A stretch of 64,000 nt of DNA from Viridothelium virens (Eukaryota; Ascomycota; Dothideomycetes; Trypetheliales; Trypetheliaceae): positions 62,001-126,000 of the forward strand of contig ML991803.1 of assembly GCA_010094025.1 (NCBI GenBank), written 5' to 3'. Both the position numbers and the translations under genes were made by a program. The notes under the pieces were generated by a model. The model was given only the letters and a program-made list of their open reading frames with translations, was not told where the DNA came from and searched no databases. Positions within the stretch are counted from its first letter, which is position 1. Every line of letters starts with the position of its first letter. Positions 19,966-31,310 of the stretch are shown in pieces.

Positions 19966-20808
19966 ATGGGCAAGTCATCCATCTTCATCTCCTCCTATCC
20001 TCTCTCTTTGAAGGCGGTCTCACTCGGACGGCTCGTGAGTTTCGTCAAAAATCCAGGTCAAGATTCCTTTGACCCCACTCTTGAGCTACCCGATAAGCCA
20101 CAGGTCCTTTCGACCACGAGCGAGATCAACAACATCTCTAAGGTACTGAGCGCCTCCAACGGAGCAGGGTTAGAAGTAGCTTTGACAACCTTCGCAAGCA
20201 TCTTCTTGAAAGGCGAATCTAAGGATGTCAGACTGTTAGAGGCAAAGCAAGGCGTAGAGTACCTTCTGCTCAATGCCGACGATTGGTTTGAACGAATATG
20301 CAAGTCGGAAATGACACAGACCTGGCTCGAGCGGGCAGCGATGCGTGGAAGAAAGTCCTATCTCGTTACTGGTCTTCAGACTTTAAGTAACGTGGACATT
20401 AAAACCGACGTGACATGGAAGCTTGGCAATGGGGCCGGAGCGCAGATTCCTCTCCTTGCTGCCTCAAGCGTACCCCTGCCGACTCCGCTAGACCCTGCCG
20501 CCAAGGCAGACTACTCAGTCGAGCGCGGGTTGACCAACGCTGGCAACCTACCAGAAGAGAAAGTGTACGGTATACAATACCGTGAGATTAAGCTGAAGAA
20601 GGGAACGAGGTCGACCGTTTCAAATGCCAGTCTCAGGTCCAAGATCTGGTGGGAACAGATATGTACCGACCGCGACGCAAGCGGCATGGACATGGACGAT
20701 GAGGAGGAAGATGCTATCGAGGCTGAGCTTCTGGATGGTCTGACTGATTCCACCGAGATTCCATCTGACGTTGCGATGAATGAGGAGGAGACATATTTGC
20801 ATGCATAA
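19966..20808 (+). CDS. Gasdermin-like pore-forming protein (fungal RCD-1/HET-Q1 type)
   Basis: This intronless gene encodes 280 residues that resemble the fungal gasdermin-like family (RCD-1 of Neurospora, HET-Q1 of Podospora). These proteins kill cells by making pores in the plasma membrane after proteolytic removal of a short inhibitory C-terminus. Features I associate with the family are the N-terminal SSYPLSLKAVSLGRLV, then KNPGQD (residues 28-33), the mid-protein YLVTGLQTL (132-140) and the KVYGIQYREIKL strand (199-210). Residues about 233-280 form a very acidic tail (DMDDEEEDA and beyond) that would be the removable part. No mammalian-type large inhibitory domain is present, as expected for fungi. 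The frame is open upstream to 19894, but that codon is not ATG, so I start at 19966. The divergent CHAT protease supports the call. No similarity search was possible. Confidence 0.76.
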   Translation: MGKSSIFISSYPLSLKAVSLGRLVSFVKNPGQDSFDPTLELPDKPQVLSTTSEINNISKVLSASNGAGLEVALTTFASIFLKGESKDVRLLEAKQGVEYLLLNADDWFERICKSEMTQTWLERAAMRGRKSYLVTGLQTLSNVDIKTDVTWKLGNGAGAQIPLLAASSVPLPTPLDPAAKADYSVERGLTNAGNLPEEKVYGIQYREIKLKKGTRSTVSNASLRSKIWWEQICTDRDASGMDMDDEEEDAIEAELLDGLTDSTEIPSDVAMNEEETYLHA

Positions 20809-22199
20809 TCGTCATTTTTACTCAATCTGCGCATTCACGTACTTCGTCCAGATATGTGGGTGGCCATCACACAGAAGACAGAGATTGGATGATTACCAGT
20901 TCAACATTACTGCATATTTACCGCGTCTCTTAGGAATCGATCAAAAGTATGGATTGCGAAGGTGAGGGAGGAGCCTGGGACTGAGGAAACATACCTATAT
21001 GCATACCTACCTTAGGGACTAGCCTATGAAAAGTTGTGGGCCGCTACCATTGGTGAGATTATAGCTCGTAAAGCATTTTTATCAAAATCTCGACTCAGTC
21101 CCTATAGAACGCGGTGGTACACGAGAAAAAGCAAACTCCTATGATCTAATGTTGCTGGATAGACCACCAGGCGGTGCAACGAGAAATTGTTGGCGTGGCA
21201 CGCAATGGTGTAAGATCTTTTTGCGGCCCTTCTAGGCTTTATAAAGCTCAAGCATGATATCCATGGCGATTTCTACCGATTGTTCTTCAATATCGTATAA
21301 GGTAGCTTCCATCCGTACTAGTCCTCAGTCCGGAAGCGCAGGGTGGCCTGCAGAATGCCAGAACATGTGGGGGCAAATGCATTGACCACCTTTCGCGCCA
21401 CCGCGTTTCCTTCTTGCGTCCTCCGGCCTGAGTCCATTACACTCACGAACTCTCTTCCATCTCTTGCCCACTGGAGACAAAGCTTCAGATATCGTCGTAT
21501 CTACGATGCCACGCATACCTGCGGCTCTAGGGTGCACCTGGCGCAGAAGCACTCGTTCAAGGGATGAAGTGCAATCAGGTCGTTGCACGATAGTGGCCAG
21601 TTCGTCACTCCTTAATTGTCTTTTCAGAGTCAGACGCGTGAGCGCTGCCTGTACCATGCACGGACACAGCCGATGTGCTTAAGCGATCTATGCGAGTGTA
21701 AGAATTTGTCTTGTGTGAAATCGGAAAGAGACTGTTATGGGGCAAGAGGCTGAGAAGAGGTCTAACCCAAGTTGGACAGTCCGAACCATGACAATTCTTC
21801 CGAGCAAACGACGCCGCCAAGCGCTCTCGCAAATCAAATCCGCCAAGCCAATGGCCACCCAAGACCGGTGCGTCCAGAACCTACCAAGAACTTTATCATT
21901 TTCGCTCAGCCAGCAGCTCGCGCACGTGGGGTTCGCCAAGAAAAACTTCTCTCCCTCCGTGCCCACATCAAAGGCGAGTTATTACGGCATTCTGATCGAA
22001 ATCCAGTATCGCTGCGATCCTGGTGCCTTGAGGTGATCCTCGTCGACTGCCCTGCAGAAGATGGTGGGATGCCGCTGCAGGGAATAAATATAGATAGAGC
22101 CGCCGTCTCTATACCCGGTTTCTACCTGCACCACACCCCTCTTCACCTCTCACAGCGTCAGCCCCTCTTCCTCTTTGGACTTTCCTCATAGACATCATC
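20809..22199. other. Intergenic 1.4 kb, promoter of phosphate transporter
   Basis: Several short open frames (for example minus-strand 21325-21657) lack any support. A PHO-box candidate lies at 21923-21928 and an AT-rich TATA-like run (AATAAATATAGATA) at 22083-22096, about 105-115 bp before the transporter start. Confidence 0.55.
21923..21928. promoter_or_regulatory. PHO box (CACGTG, followed by GG)
   Basis: The word CACGTGGG matches the high-affinity site of the bHLH phosphate regulators Pho4 (yeast) and NUC-1 (Neurospora). It is 272 bp upstream of the PHO84-like start codon. Function is inferred from sequence and position. Confidence 0.55.
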
Positions 22200-23925
22200 A
22201 TGCCTGTCTGGGAAGAGCACTCGTACACTCGTAGGGACAGAGATGGCAACATTATGTCCCTCGAGGAGTACGAGGCCACTCACCCTCCGAGGGCTTTCAC
22301 GTGGGCCGACTTCAAGCTGTATGCCATTTGCGGTGTCGGTTTCATGCTCGACTCTTACGACCTCTTCATCGTCAATTTGGCCTCTCCCATTTGGGCTTAT
22401 GAGTTCTTCACCAAAGGCAACCTCGCTACAACCAAGACTGTTCCATCGCCAAGTATCCCCTTCCTCGTTCGTGGTACAGTCAATGCTGCCGCCAACATTG
22501 GTAATGTCATCGGTCAGCTCATGTTTGGCTTCTTGGGCGACACTTTTGGTCGCAAGTTTGTCTATGGCAAAGAGTTGATCATTGCTATCGTCGGAATTAT
22601 TATGATCATCTCTCTTCCAGTCAATGGCTCCGCCGGCCTTACCAAGGGTGTCGAAAAGATGTGGTGGCTCTTTGGTTTCCGCCTCTTGCTCGGCATTGGC
22701 ATTGGAGGCGATTATCCAATGTCTGCTGCCATTGTTGCTGAACGTTCCACTCTCAGCAACCGTGGCCGCATGCTTGGCTGGATTTTCAGTAACCAGGGTT
22801 GGGTAGGTTTGCTTCAGTTCTCTCCTCACGGTCCACGATATGATTGAGTTTGCTGACTTATTTCCCAAGGGCACTCTGGCCGCCTCTGTCATCACTTGTA
22901 TACTCTTACCGATTTTCAAGCATTCACTGACCCATGACAATTTCGGTAAAATCGACGGAATTTGGCGTCTGCAAGTCGGTTTGGCTCTTGTGCCGTGTTT
23001 CGCCCTTCTTTACTTCCGCCTGACCATGCCCGAATCCCGCAAATTCTTGCAGAGTACCGAGTTGTCTTCGGTCGCCACGAGTTCACTCAACACCTCGGCT
23101 GCTTCCCTTGACGCCGAGAAGCAAAACCTGAAAACAACCGATGGCAAACAGGTAGATGATCGTCGCATCTCCGTCGTCGAAGCGCACGCTACCCAACCAC
23201 CGAAGGGTGTCCAGATGGCTGCCTTCATCGAATATTTTAGTCACCCGCGCCATGCCATCACCCTTTTCGGATGCGCCTTCTCATGGTTCTTGGTCGATGT
23301 CGCCTTCTACGGAATCAATTTGAACCAGTCGGTCATTTTGACGGACATTGGATATGCGAGCGGCAAAACTCCTTACGACTATCTCCTCAAGAATGCCGAG
23401 GGTAATTTGATCATTGCTGTTGCCGGTTACGTCCCAGGTTACTTCCTTACCATCGCTTTCATCGAACTGCTCGGCCGAAAGTGGATACAGATCCAGGGTT
23501 TCCTCGTCACGGCCTTGATGTTCGGTATCTTGGCTGGTGCAAATGGTTCCCTGTCCTCTGCTTCTCGCTTCGCTCTCATCATCATTGCACAGCTCTTCTT
23601 CAACTTCGGTCCCAACGCTACCACCTTCATTGTGCCAGGCGAGGTTTTCCCATCGCGTGTGCGCGGTCTAGCTCATGGGTTTTGCGCAGCTGTCGGAAAG
23701 CTTGGTGCTATTTTGTCTGGAATTGGATTCAACTGGTGGTCGCAGAGCGACCATAAGAAGTACCCTGGTTCTATTGGTCTTAGCGGTGTTCTATGGATCT
23801 TCTTTGCCTTCGAGCTACTTGGCGCGATCGTCACGTTTTTCTGCGTCCCTGAAACGAAAGGCAAAGACTCTGATGCTATTGATTACGAAGAGTGTCAGTC
23901 CCGCGTCTCTCCTTCATCCACCTGA
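22200..23925 (+). CDS. PHO84: Inorganic phosphate transporter, PHO84-like (MFS)
   Basis: This is a proton-coupled phosphate transporter of the PHS family of the major facilitator superfamily, acting in the plasma membrane. Exons are 22200-22802 and 22870-23925 with a 67-bp GT-AG phase-0 intron, giving 552 residues. The phosphate-family signature GIGIGGDYPMSAAIVAE is present. The MFS loop motif is GFLGDTFGRKFVYGKE. DSYDLFIVNL lies in the first membrane helix, and the C-terminal half has the typical TTFIVPGEVFPSRVRGLAHG. A hydrophilic central loop of about 70 residues separates the two six-helix halves. A possible extra 3' intron (donor GTCAGT near 23896, acceptor near 23950) would end the protein at DYEE; I report the unspliced end. 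A PHO box upstream suggests induction by phosphate starvation. Confidence 0.9.
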
Positions 23926-24573
23926 TTTTCACGTGTTTCTTTTCAAATAGAATGGGCGTGGAGGGGATCATTATTTTTCTGCTTTTCGATATTACTTTGA
24001 CATCAATACAAAGCGCATACGTTACACCCAAACTTGATCTTATGCAACTGATAAGACGGCGAACAAAAGCAGCTGCGAGAGTAGGCCGCTGGGTACCAAA
24101 GAATTCATTCGCGTTGTTGCTGTTACATTAAAGTCGAATCGTTCACACGTTTGCTGTCACTGGTGTCTTCTTTTCGAAATAGATAGAAGAGCTACCCGCT
24201 CGTCTTTCGCTGGACTTCTAGGCTCGGCTGCTCAGGGATTTCCATCAATCACGTTCCCTACTCATACCTTGTCAATCTACTGCCTAATGCTCTATTTCAG
24301 CCGACAATACCCCGCACTAGCGCCATAAATAGGTATTTGGCCATTCCACCACTTGAAGACCCTGCATTTGGTCATGCAACAAACAAAGCTCAATAAAATA
24401 AATTGATCTCTAACCCAAAATCATGTGGCACATCATGTCGTTGGCCAATGCAACCCTGCGTATCTACACCAAATATCGGAGAATCGTAATGGCATCTAGC
24501 ATATATGTACTCTACGGAGCTTTCTCTGGGCAGTCCGATAGTTTTGGCCATCTCATCTCTTCGATTCCACACA
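23926..24573. other. Intergenic: PHO84 3' flank and GH74 promoter
   Basis: I looked for XlnR-type GGCTAA sites before the xyloglucanase and saw none that is convincing. An AT-rich run (CAATAAAATAAATTG) lies near 24392-24406. No gene was recognised. Confidence 0.5.
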
Positions 24574-26958
24574 ATGCATCTGTTTTCAGTCGTCAGTGCT
24601 GCCGTCGCATTTTCGGCTCTAGCAGATGCCTACACATGTCAGTGAGCCACTTCTGCAATGCTTTGATGCAAGACTAATCCTTCTCAGGGAAAAATGTGAA
24701 GACTGGCGGAGGTGGGGGGTTTACCCCAGGTATTGTCTTCAATACCGGCACGAAAGGCGTTGCCTATGCTCGGACGGATATCGGTGGCTTGTACAAGCTC
24801 AACTCTGATGACAGCTGGACACCGTTGACGGACTTCGCCAACTCAAGTACATGGTAAGTCGGATGAGTGGCCTGGATGCCGGCCGACTGACTCTCGTAGG
24901 AACAATTGGGGGATTGACGCTGTTGCCACGGATGCACTTAAGCCTCAGACAGTGTACGCTGCAGTGGGTATGTATACTAATAGCTGGTGAGTCTCAACAA
25001 GCTGCATATGCTTAGCGATGATTAATGGCTTTAGGGATCCGTCAAATGGAGCGATAATTCGAAGTAACGATGCTGGCACTACTTGGTCTAAGACACAACT
25101 CCCTTTCAAAGTCGGAGGAAATATGCCAGGAAGAGGTATGGGAGAGAGACTGGCAATTGATCCCAAGCTTAGCAGCACCCTCTACTTCGGAGCTCGCAGT
25201 GGTCATGGTCTTTGGAAGAGCACCGATTCTGGCGTCACGTGGTCGAATGTGACAAAGTTCCCTAACGTTGGTGAGTCTTACTTGGTATCCTGGCCAGACA
25301 CAGAAAGCTGACTTTCTTGAGGTAACTACGTTGCCGACGCTACCGATTCGACAGGATACAACAGTGACAATCAGGGAATTGCTTGGGTAACTTTTGATTC
25401 AAACTCATCCACCACCGCAGGCGCCACCTCTACCATTTTCGTCGGTGTCGCCGACACAGCCAACTCGGTGTATGTTTCCAAGGACGCCGGAAGCTCATGG
25501 TCCCGATTGGCCGGACAACCAACCGGGTTCCTCCCGCACAAAGGAAAGCTTTCACCAAAGGAGCATGCCCTATACATCAGTTACTCTGATGGAAGCGGAC
25601 CATACGATGGCACTAATGGCAGCGTTTGGCGTTACGATATTACGGCAAGTACCTGGAAGGACATCAGTCCTGGTGTTGACCCCTATTATGGGTATGGTGG
25701 TTTAGCTGTCGATCTCCAAAAGCCTGGGACTATCATGGTAGCTACATTGAACAGCTGGTACCCTGATGCCATAATCTGGCGCAGTAACAACAGTGGCGCA
25801 TCTTGGACGCCTATCTGGGAATACACCAGTTATCCAAATGAAAATTTCTACTATGGCATGAGCAATACCAACGCTCCTTGGATTCCCACCGTGCACGATA
25901 TCAATACCAAGACAATTGGTTGGATGATCGAATCCCTCGAGATCGATCCATTTGACTCAAATCACTGGCTATATGGGACCGGACTTTCAGTATACGGTGG
26001 CCACGATCTCCTGAACTGGGACACCAAGCACAATGTCAGCATCTCTGTTCTTGCAAACGGCATCGAGGAAACGTCTGTTCAGGCACTTATCGCGCCCCCA
26101 GGTCAATCCCTGGTCAGTGCAATGGGAGACATCGGCGGGTTCGTGCATTCCAGTTTGACAGCTCCGCCAGCGGCTGAGTTACCCCTCTTCACAACATCCA
26201 CTTCAGTCGACTATGCCGGCCAAGTCCCCAAGACGCTTGTCCGCACAGGCTCGGCATCCGATGGCTCAGCAATTCAGATCGCCCTTAGCAACGACGCTGG
26301 GGCGACGTGGAACCTTGACTATGGCGCCTCAACCTCCCAGTACGGCGGAAATGCTGTCCTGAATGCCGGTGGGGACACCGTACTCTGGTCAACGAGTGCA
26401 AACGGAGTGCTGGTCTCGCAATACACCAGTTCCTTTAGTGCAGTATCCGGTTTACCATCCGGAGCCGCGGTGGCCTCGGACAAGGTTAACTCGACTGTTT
26501 TCTACGGCGGCAGTGCCGGTTCCTTCTATGTTTCTCGGGACACGGGCAAGACGTTTACATCCTTCGGGAAACTTGGCTCATCCTCGGCTGTCAATAAGAT
26601 CGTAGTGAACCCTACAGTAGCTGGCGATGTCTGGGCATCCACCGATACCGGTCTCTTCCACAGCACCAATTATGGTGGCTCATTCAGCAAAATCGCGGGG
26701 CCAACAGTAGGATATGCGTTTGCATTGGGCAAGAGCAGCAGTAACACGTACAAGTACAACATTTTCGGCTTCTTCACGGTTAATGGTGTCGAGGCTCTTT
26801 TCGAGAGCAAAGACGTGGGCAGTACTTGGACGGAGATTAGTGATAGTGCACATGGATTTGGAAGCGCAAGTAGCAATCCTGTTACCGCAAGTCTGGATAC
26901 CGAAGGACTGGTCTTCGTTGGAACAAATGGTCGGGGTGTCTTTTACGGAACTCCGTAG
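24574..26958 (+). CDS. GH74 xyloglucanase (endo-beta-1,4-glucanase)
   Basis: This is a secreted glycoside hydrolase of family 74, which cuts the backbone of xyloglucan from plant cell walls. Exons are 24574-24637, 24688-24853, 24900-24986, 25035-25270 and 25322-26958, with four GT-AG introns of 46-51 bp, giving 729 residues. A signal peptide (MHLFSVVSAAVAFSALADA) precedes YTWKNVKTGGGGG, the usual mature start. The two tandem beta-propeller domains show repeated BNR/Asp-box words such as SNDAGTTW, STDSGVTW, SKDAGSSW and SKDVGSTW. The inverting catalytic aspartates are expected at Asp52 (ARTDIGG) and Asp454 (AMGDIGGFVH), both present. It ends right after the propeller (GRGVFYGTP), without the C-terminal CBM1 that many fungal GH74 enzymes carry. 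Endo versus reducing-end-specific action cannot be settled from reading. Confidence 0.94.
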
Positions 26959-28084
26959 ATGGCTATGAGGACTTTAGGAGTATGCATGTATTGTGCTATC
27001 ATATGCAACACTGTTCCCTCTCATGGATTTCTTGAAAAGCTCAACTGAACAAACATGACCCTCTTGCGTTGCTCTTGATCTGTAGACTTCCATTGCCAGT
27101 CCAAATGTCGGACAGATCTGTTGTTTCTCCAGAATCACAACTAAGCTTCGTCCCCTTCTAAGTAGCGTGGGATTATGGTATGTGGACAAGATACTCCTCT
27201 TCCCTCTGCCATGACGAAGACATGTAGCTACTGGATCTAGGCGCCTACAATACGGCAATGGTGTTATTCTCCTAGACTGTACGGAATGTGACGCTGCGGG
27301 TCCGTGATAACTGGCCAAGACAAGCTCTGTGGTAGGAGTGGCTGGGATAACTCAGACATCTATTGGAGAGTGGGACAGAATCCATGAGGCTTAGGAGATC
27401 AGCGAGGCCAGTCAGGTTTGAAACACTCATAGCTATGGAATTTTTTGACCGACTACCAAAGATTGCTCATCTAGATTGAGTACCAGCTCTTGACAATGCC
27501 TATCGCTTGGCGGCCCGAATACTGCGCATGCCGTGGAGATTCCTCTTAGCGTCGTAGTTGCCGCAACCGATATTTTTGTTCCGAAGACATCTCGTGATAT
27601 CTTGAAAGCCCAATCCGCAAGAGCCAGTTGAAACAAGGAGAAAACGCCATTTCTACTCTGTTGATGTACTCCTCAACAAGAGTGTTCCATATCGAAGGCA
27701 AGGTCTGGACCGGCTGCTTCAGCAGACTGTCCAGGGTTACAACTTACCCCTATGTGCCCAGGCCGGGGTTGCTGGGTTAACTGCTTGTACTGTAATGTTT
27801 AATGCTAGCGCGGCTGATAGTCTAGAATAGTCAAACTAGGACTAGCCGCATCGAGGCCAGACGAACTCCATCGTTTCTCCTCAACCAGGCTTTCCGGATC
27901 TTACGCCTCCTGAATTGGACGCTGGAGTCAGCCTCGAGAATTGAGAGAAGTTCTCCATATGATGACAGCGCATGGAAAGTCGCGTGGTGAAATGTCAAAT
28001 ATTAAGATTGTACTATGTTGAAGCAGTTGATTACAGCATTAATCCCTCATATCATGAGCATCTCCAACTCGTTTTGTTAAAAGT
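26959..28084. other. Convergent intergenic 1.1 kb
   Basis: This lies between the 3' ends of the GH74 and SOD-like genes. Minus-strand open frame 27433-27636 (67 codons) has no recognisable features. Nothing else was seen. Confidence 0.5.
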
Positions 28085-29060
28085 CTACAAGAAGAAAGCA
28101 GCAATGGCAGCGAAGACACCGGCAGCGCCGAAGCTAGTCAACGCGCCTGCGGCATTGCCAGGGTTGTAGGGCACCACAGTCTGCGATGGCTGCGCAGGCG
28201 ATGTTCCGTTAATTCCCGTGGAGTTGGAGACCTTCTGGAAGTTGGCGCAGGTGAGACGGGTAGTGTTGCTCGAGTGAATGACGATCGACTTGTCACCGAA
28301 GAACGCAGGGCTGCTGGGGTTGGTAGAGAGGAACGAATCCTGGAAGCGCGCAATGAACGGGCTCTGGGTGATCTTGCCAAACTTGCCTGCGAGATCGCCT
28401 ACCTGGCAGCTTGCGAGGTCGGCAGTGTTGCAAGGGTAGTACTCGCCACGGTCGGTGGGGTCGAGGTGGCCGACGGTGGCGGAGCAGTTGCCGTTGGCGG
28501 GAACGGCGAATTCGTGGATGTGGTAGAGGAAGGGGCCATAGGCAGCGGCGTTGGGGAAGCCGGCGAAGTTGACGACGATGCTAACGCCTGGGGTGCTGGG
28601 GTTGGAGGAGATGGTGATTGCACCAGTTATGGTCGAGCCCGTACCATCATCAACTACATGCGTATTAGCCAAAGAAGTGTGACTCCTGGCGGATCTGGCG
28701 GATCTTCATACAGTTAGTGCTTGGCAGCACAGCTTGGTAAGTGGCAGCTGGCAGGCTTGACTGAGTAGTGGCAGGGCCGTTGACAGGCTCAAAGCTGTGA
28801 CATGTCAGTAATCTGATGGCGGTTTAGCAAAGGAGTTGAATAGAAACTTACCTAGGATTAGCAGGTCCTTGATCAATGATGGCACCCTCCTCAGTCTCCA
28901 CGCCAGCGAAGGGCCCAGGAGTGACCGTTGGGAGGACCGGGAGAACACCGCTCAGGGTCGTGCTCAAGGTCTGAGGAGATGGTGGTGGAAAGCCTTCACC
29001 GGCGCCCTGACCGCGGACCACAGCGGCACCAAGCACAGCTAAAAGAGCATTTGCGTACAT
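28085..29060 (-). CDS. GPI-anchored Cu-only superoxide dismutase
   Basis: This is an extracellular superoxide dismutase-like protein of 286 residues. Exons are 28852-29060, 28712-28794 and 28085-28653, with GT-AG introns of 57 and 58 bp. A signal peptide (MYANALLAVLGAAVVRG) and a Pro/Thr-rich leader precede the domain. All four copper-ligand histidines expected of Cu/Zn-SOD appear, in YHIHEF (two), GHLDP and SIVIHSSN. The two zinc-site histidines between GHLDP and GDLAGKFG are missing, while the Asp in GDLAGKFG remains. That pattern matches the Cu-only SODs of fungi such as Candida SOD5. Conserved cysteines (GNCS and RLTCANF) could form the structural disulfide. An Asn-glycosylated linker and a hydrophobic tail (SFGAAGVFAAIAAFFL) fit GPI anchoring. 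It would convert superoxide to peroxide at the cell surface. Confidence 0.88.
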
Positions 29061-31310
29061 CTTGACTTTAACGAATGACTGAGCTGGTGGCAGAGAATTG
29101 ATTCAAAAGTGCTCCTTAGGACAGAACGATGATTGAGCAGCGAAAAGGAGATGAGACTGGTAAAGAGCGCGCGTACGCGTGTTTATACCTCACCTGAAGT
29201 GTTGTTGGCTCACTAGGCTGTAAGCCAGTGACATCAACATCTGTACACCATGTAAAGTTGGAAAGTTCGGATTGGTGCGTCAGGCTGCGGAAGGAAACTA
29301 GTGGAGATGAGACGGCATAAGCGACGCGGGCGCAAGGGAAACGGCAAGACGATTGGTACCCGGGAAGCTGCATCTTCTCGATCGAGGGCAACGGGAGACG
29401 GGACGTCAGGGGAGACGGGCTATTGTTTGATGTTAGTTGAGTCCCTTCTGCACCACGGATGCCGTTGTTTCCGCCAAGCTTTTCTCATCGAAACCGTGCC
29501 TGACGGGATCCAAGATTTGTCTAATCTCCAACTAGCCTAACGTGTGGGGTAGATCTAATTACCTAATTCTATCCTGACGGACATTTTCACCTTTTCATCA
29601 ATTAAACCAAATGTGCCGGTCCTCCGGAATCCCCGTCGCCCCGACTCCAGGAGTTGTATCTCAACACGCAATCTTCTCCTTTTCTCTTGAGACTTTTCCT
29701 AACATGTAGATGAGACTCAAGCTCGCATCGTTTGCTTGACCCCATCACATGGACTAAGCACAAATTCTATTTGCTTGGTCGATCTTGCGGGTTTCGTCCC
29801 CAAACAGCTCGGATCCAGAAAACTGCGCCCCGACTCTAGGTCTCGGCTTCCAAATCTACCGGTACTCCAGAGGTAGCGTCTCAAGCTTTTCCGCTGATAG
29901 AGATCTCTGTTTGACAGGAAGAGCTGCGCAATGTTTAGCAATATCAGTTTCACAACGGATTGTTGTATTCACGTGCTCTTTGCAAAGGTCGTCGATTCAG
30001 CTCCTGAGGACTTTGGTGCCCGCGCTCTCTTCTTTGCTACCTTACTCTAACTCCTCAGCACTAGTTTTCGCCCCATATGCAATTTCAATGACTTTCGTAT
30101 CCACTCTAACAGATTCCAGCTTCTTCAATCACTCAACATCATTGTCAAGTTTGGCATCGTATGCACCCATAACCTTGAAATTGTTTCTCAATGCTTGAAC
30201 GGTATCGTTTCATGCTGACCTTCCTCACCAAATATGTGATTTGCTCGTAGATGACGGAAAGAGTCAGACAAAGTAGTCACAAGTAAGACTTTGCGATGCA
30301 GATTTCCTTGGTACTCTGATTTCAAAAGTCGGCAGAAAATTTGCCCCAAAGCACTAATTCGCCCCAGGGATCCCACCACAGCGAACTAAGAGTACGATAT
30401 TCTGAATATCGTGTTCGTGGAGGATGGCGACATTATTAAATGTCATGTAAACTCGACAGATGGCAACTCCAGCTACCGTACAAATCTCCCTTTAGAAATA
30501 CTGTATGCAGTGTGACTATTAGGAGTCGAGTTTGCCTTGTAAGTTGGAAATGCGGCCAAGGCAAGTTTCAGGCTCGCCAATAGGATCCGCTCTTACCCGC
30601 AACGGCAAAAATCTACGACTAAAAGGCCTAGCCACACTCGTTTCGACTTAGGCTTATAAAGCGCCCCCTGGGATTTTGGTTGCTTGCTTTGCTCGAACTC
30701 TCACAGCCGGAGACAGTCGGAACGTTGATGACCGCAAGGAGCAATGGCGGAAACCTGGTCACACCGTCACACTGGCCACGGCTCGAGATAGTGCAGGCAG
30801 AGTGCTCCTATTGTTCGATTTTATGGAAGATCATGTTTAGTCGCCCTCAAGGCCTCCTCAATCCTGGCGCCAGGAAGCACGTTAGGGCCCATCTTGGGGC
30901 CTCTGAAATGCGCACGGTCAAAAAATCAGCCGGCTCTAATGTGGCCGAGCCTCAGGCGGAAAGTGGCTCGCCTGATATAATGCGCAGCTTCGTAGATGCG
31001 AAACCCAACGCAGCAGCCCACATCTCTCAGTACTCGATTGGCTAAGTCTGTTGTAATGAGGTTTGAGATACTTGTGAGCTGCGGTTTTACGACGGCGCCA
31101 CCAATCTTCCATTCCAGCTCGCTGGATGGGGAATATGTGCGAGTGGCCCAGAATCGCGATCCTTTCCCAGTGCTCAAAATGATGGCTGAGTATATCTCTG
31201 TGGTTAAAACCAGTCCTTCGTTACACCCCTTCACTTCTTGCTTGCTGACTGCTTGAAGAGATCTCATTGTGTCCCTATGCATAGCGTTTCCTGTTTTTTC
31301 TTATCTCGTT
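29061..31310. other. Intergenic 2.25 kb between divergent surface-protein genes
   Basis: This holds the upstream regions of the SOD-like and giant wall-protein genes. A TATAAA word is at 30655-30660. Plus-strand open frames at 29785-30198 and 30680-31045 have no good start and no clear domain. The segment near 30790-30830 reads VQAECSYCSILWKI, faintly like the N-terminus of HET-domain proteins. No gene is called. Confidence 0.45.

Noticed and set aside
21325-22191. Short frames upstream of the phosphate transporter as a separate gene
   Set aside because: One begins at a non-ATG codon and none has a recognisable domain; the region reads better as promoter.
28274-28717. 147-codon plus-strand open frame opposite the SOD-like gene
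   Set aside because: It is a composition-driven antisense shadow; its Gly/Val-rich product has no features, while the opposite strand has clear SOD motifs.
30680-31256. Possible HET-domain gene remnant (VQAECSYCSILWKI and following frames)
   Set aside because: The resemblance is a few residues only, there is no ATG start, and no HET core motif can be read nearby.
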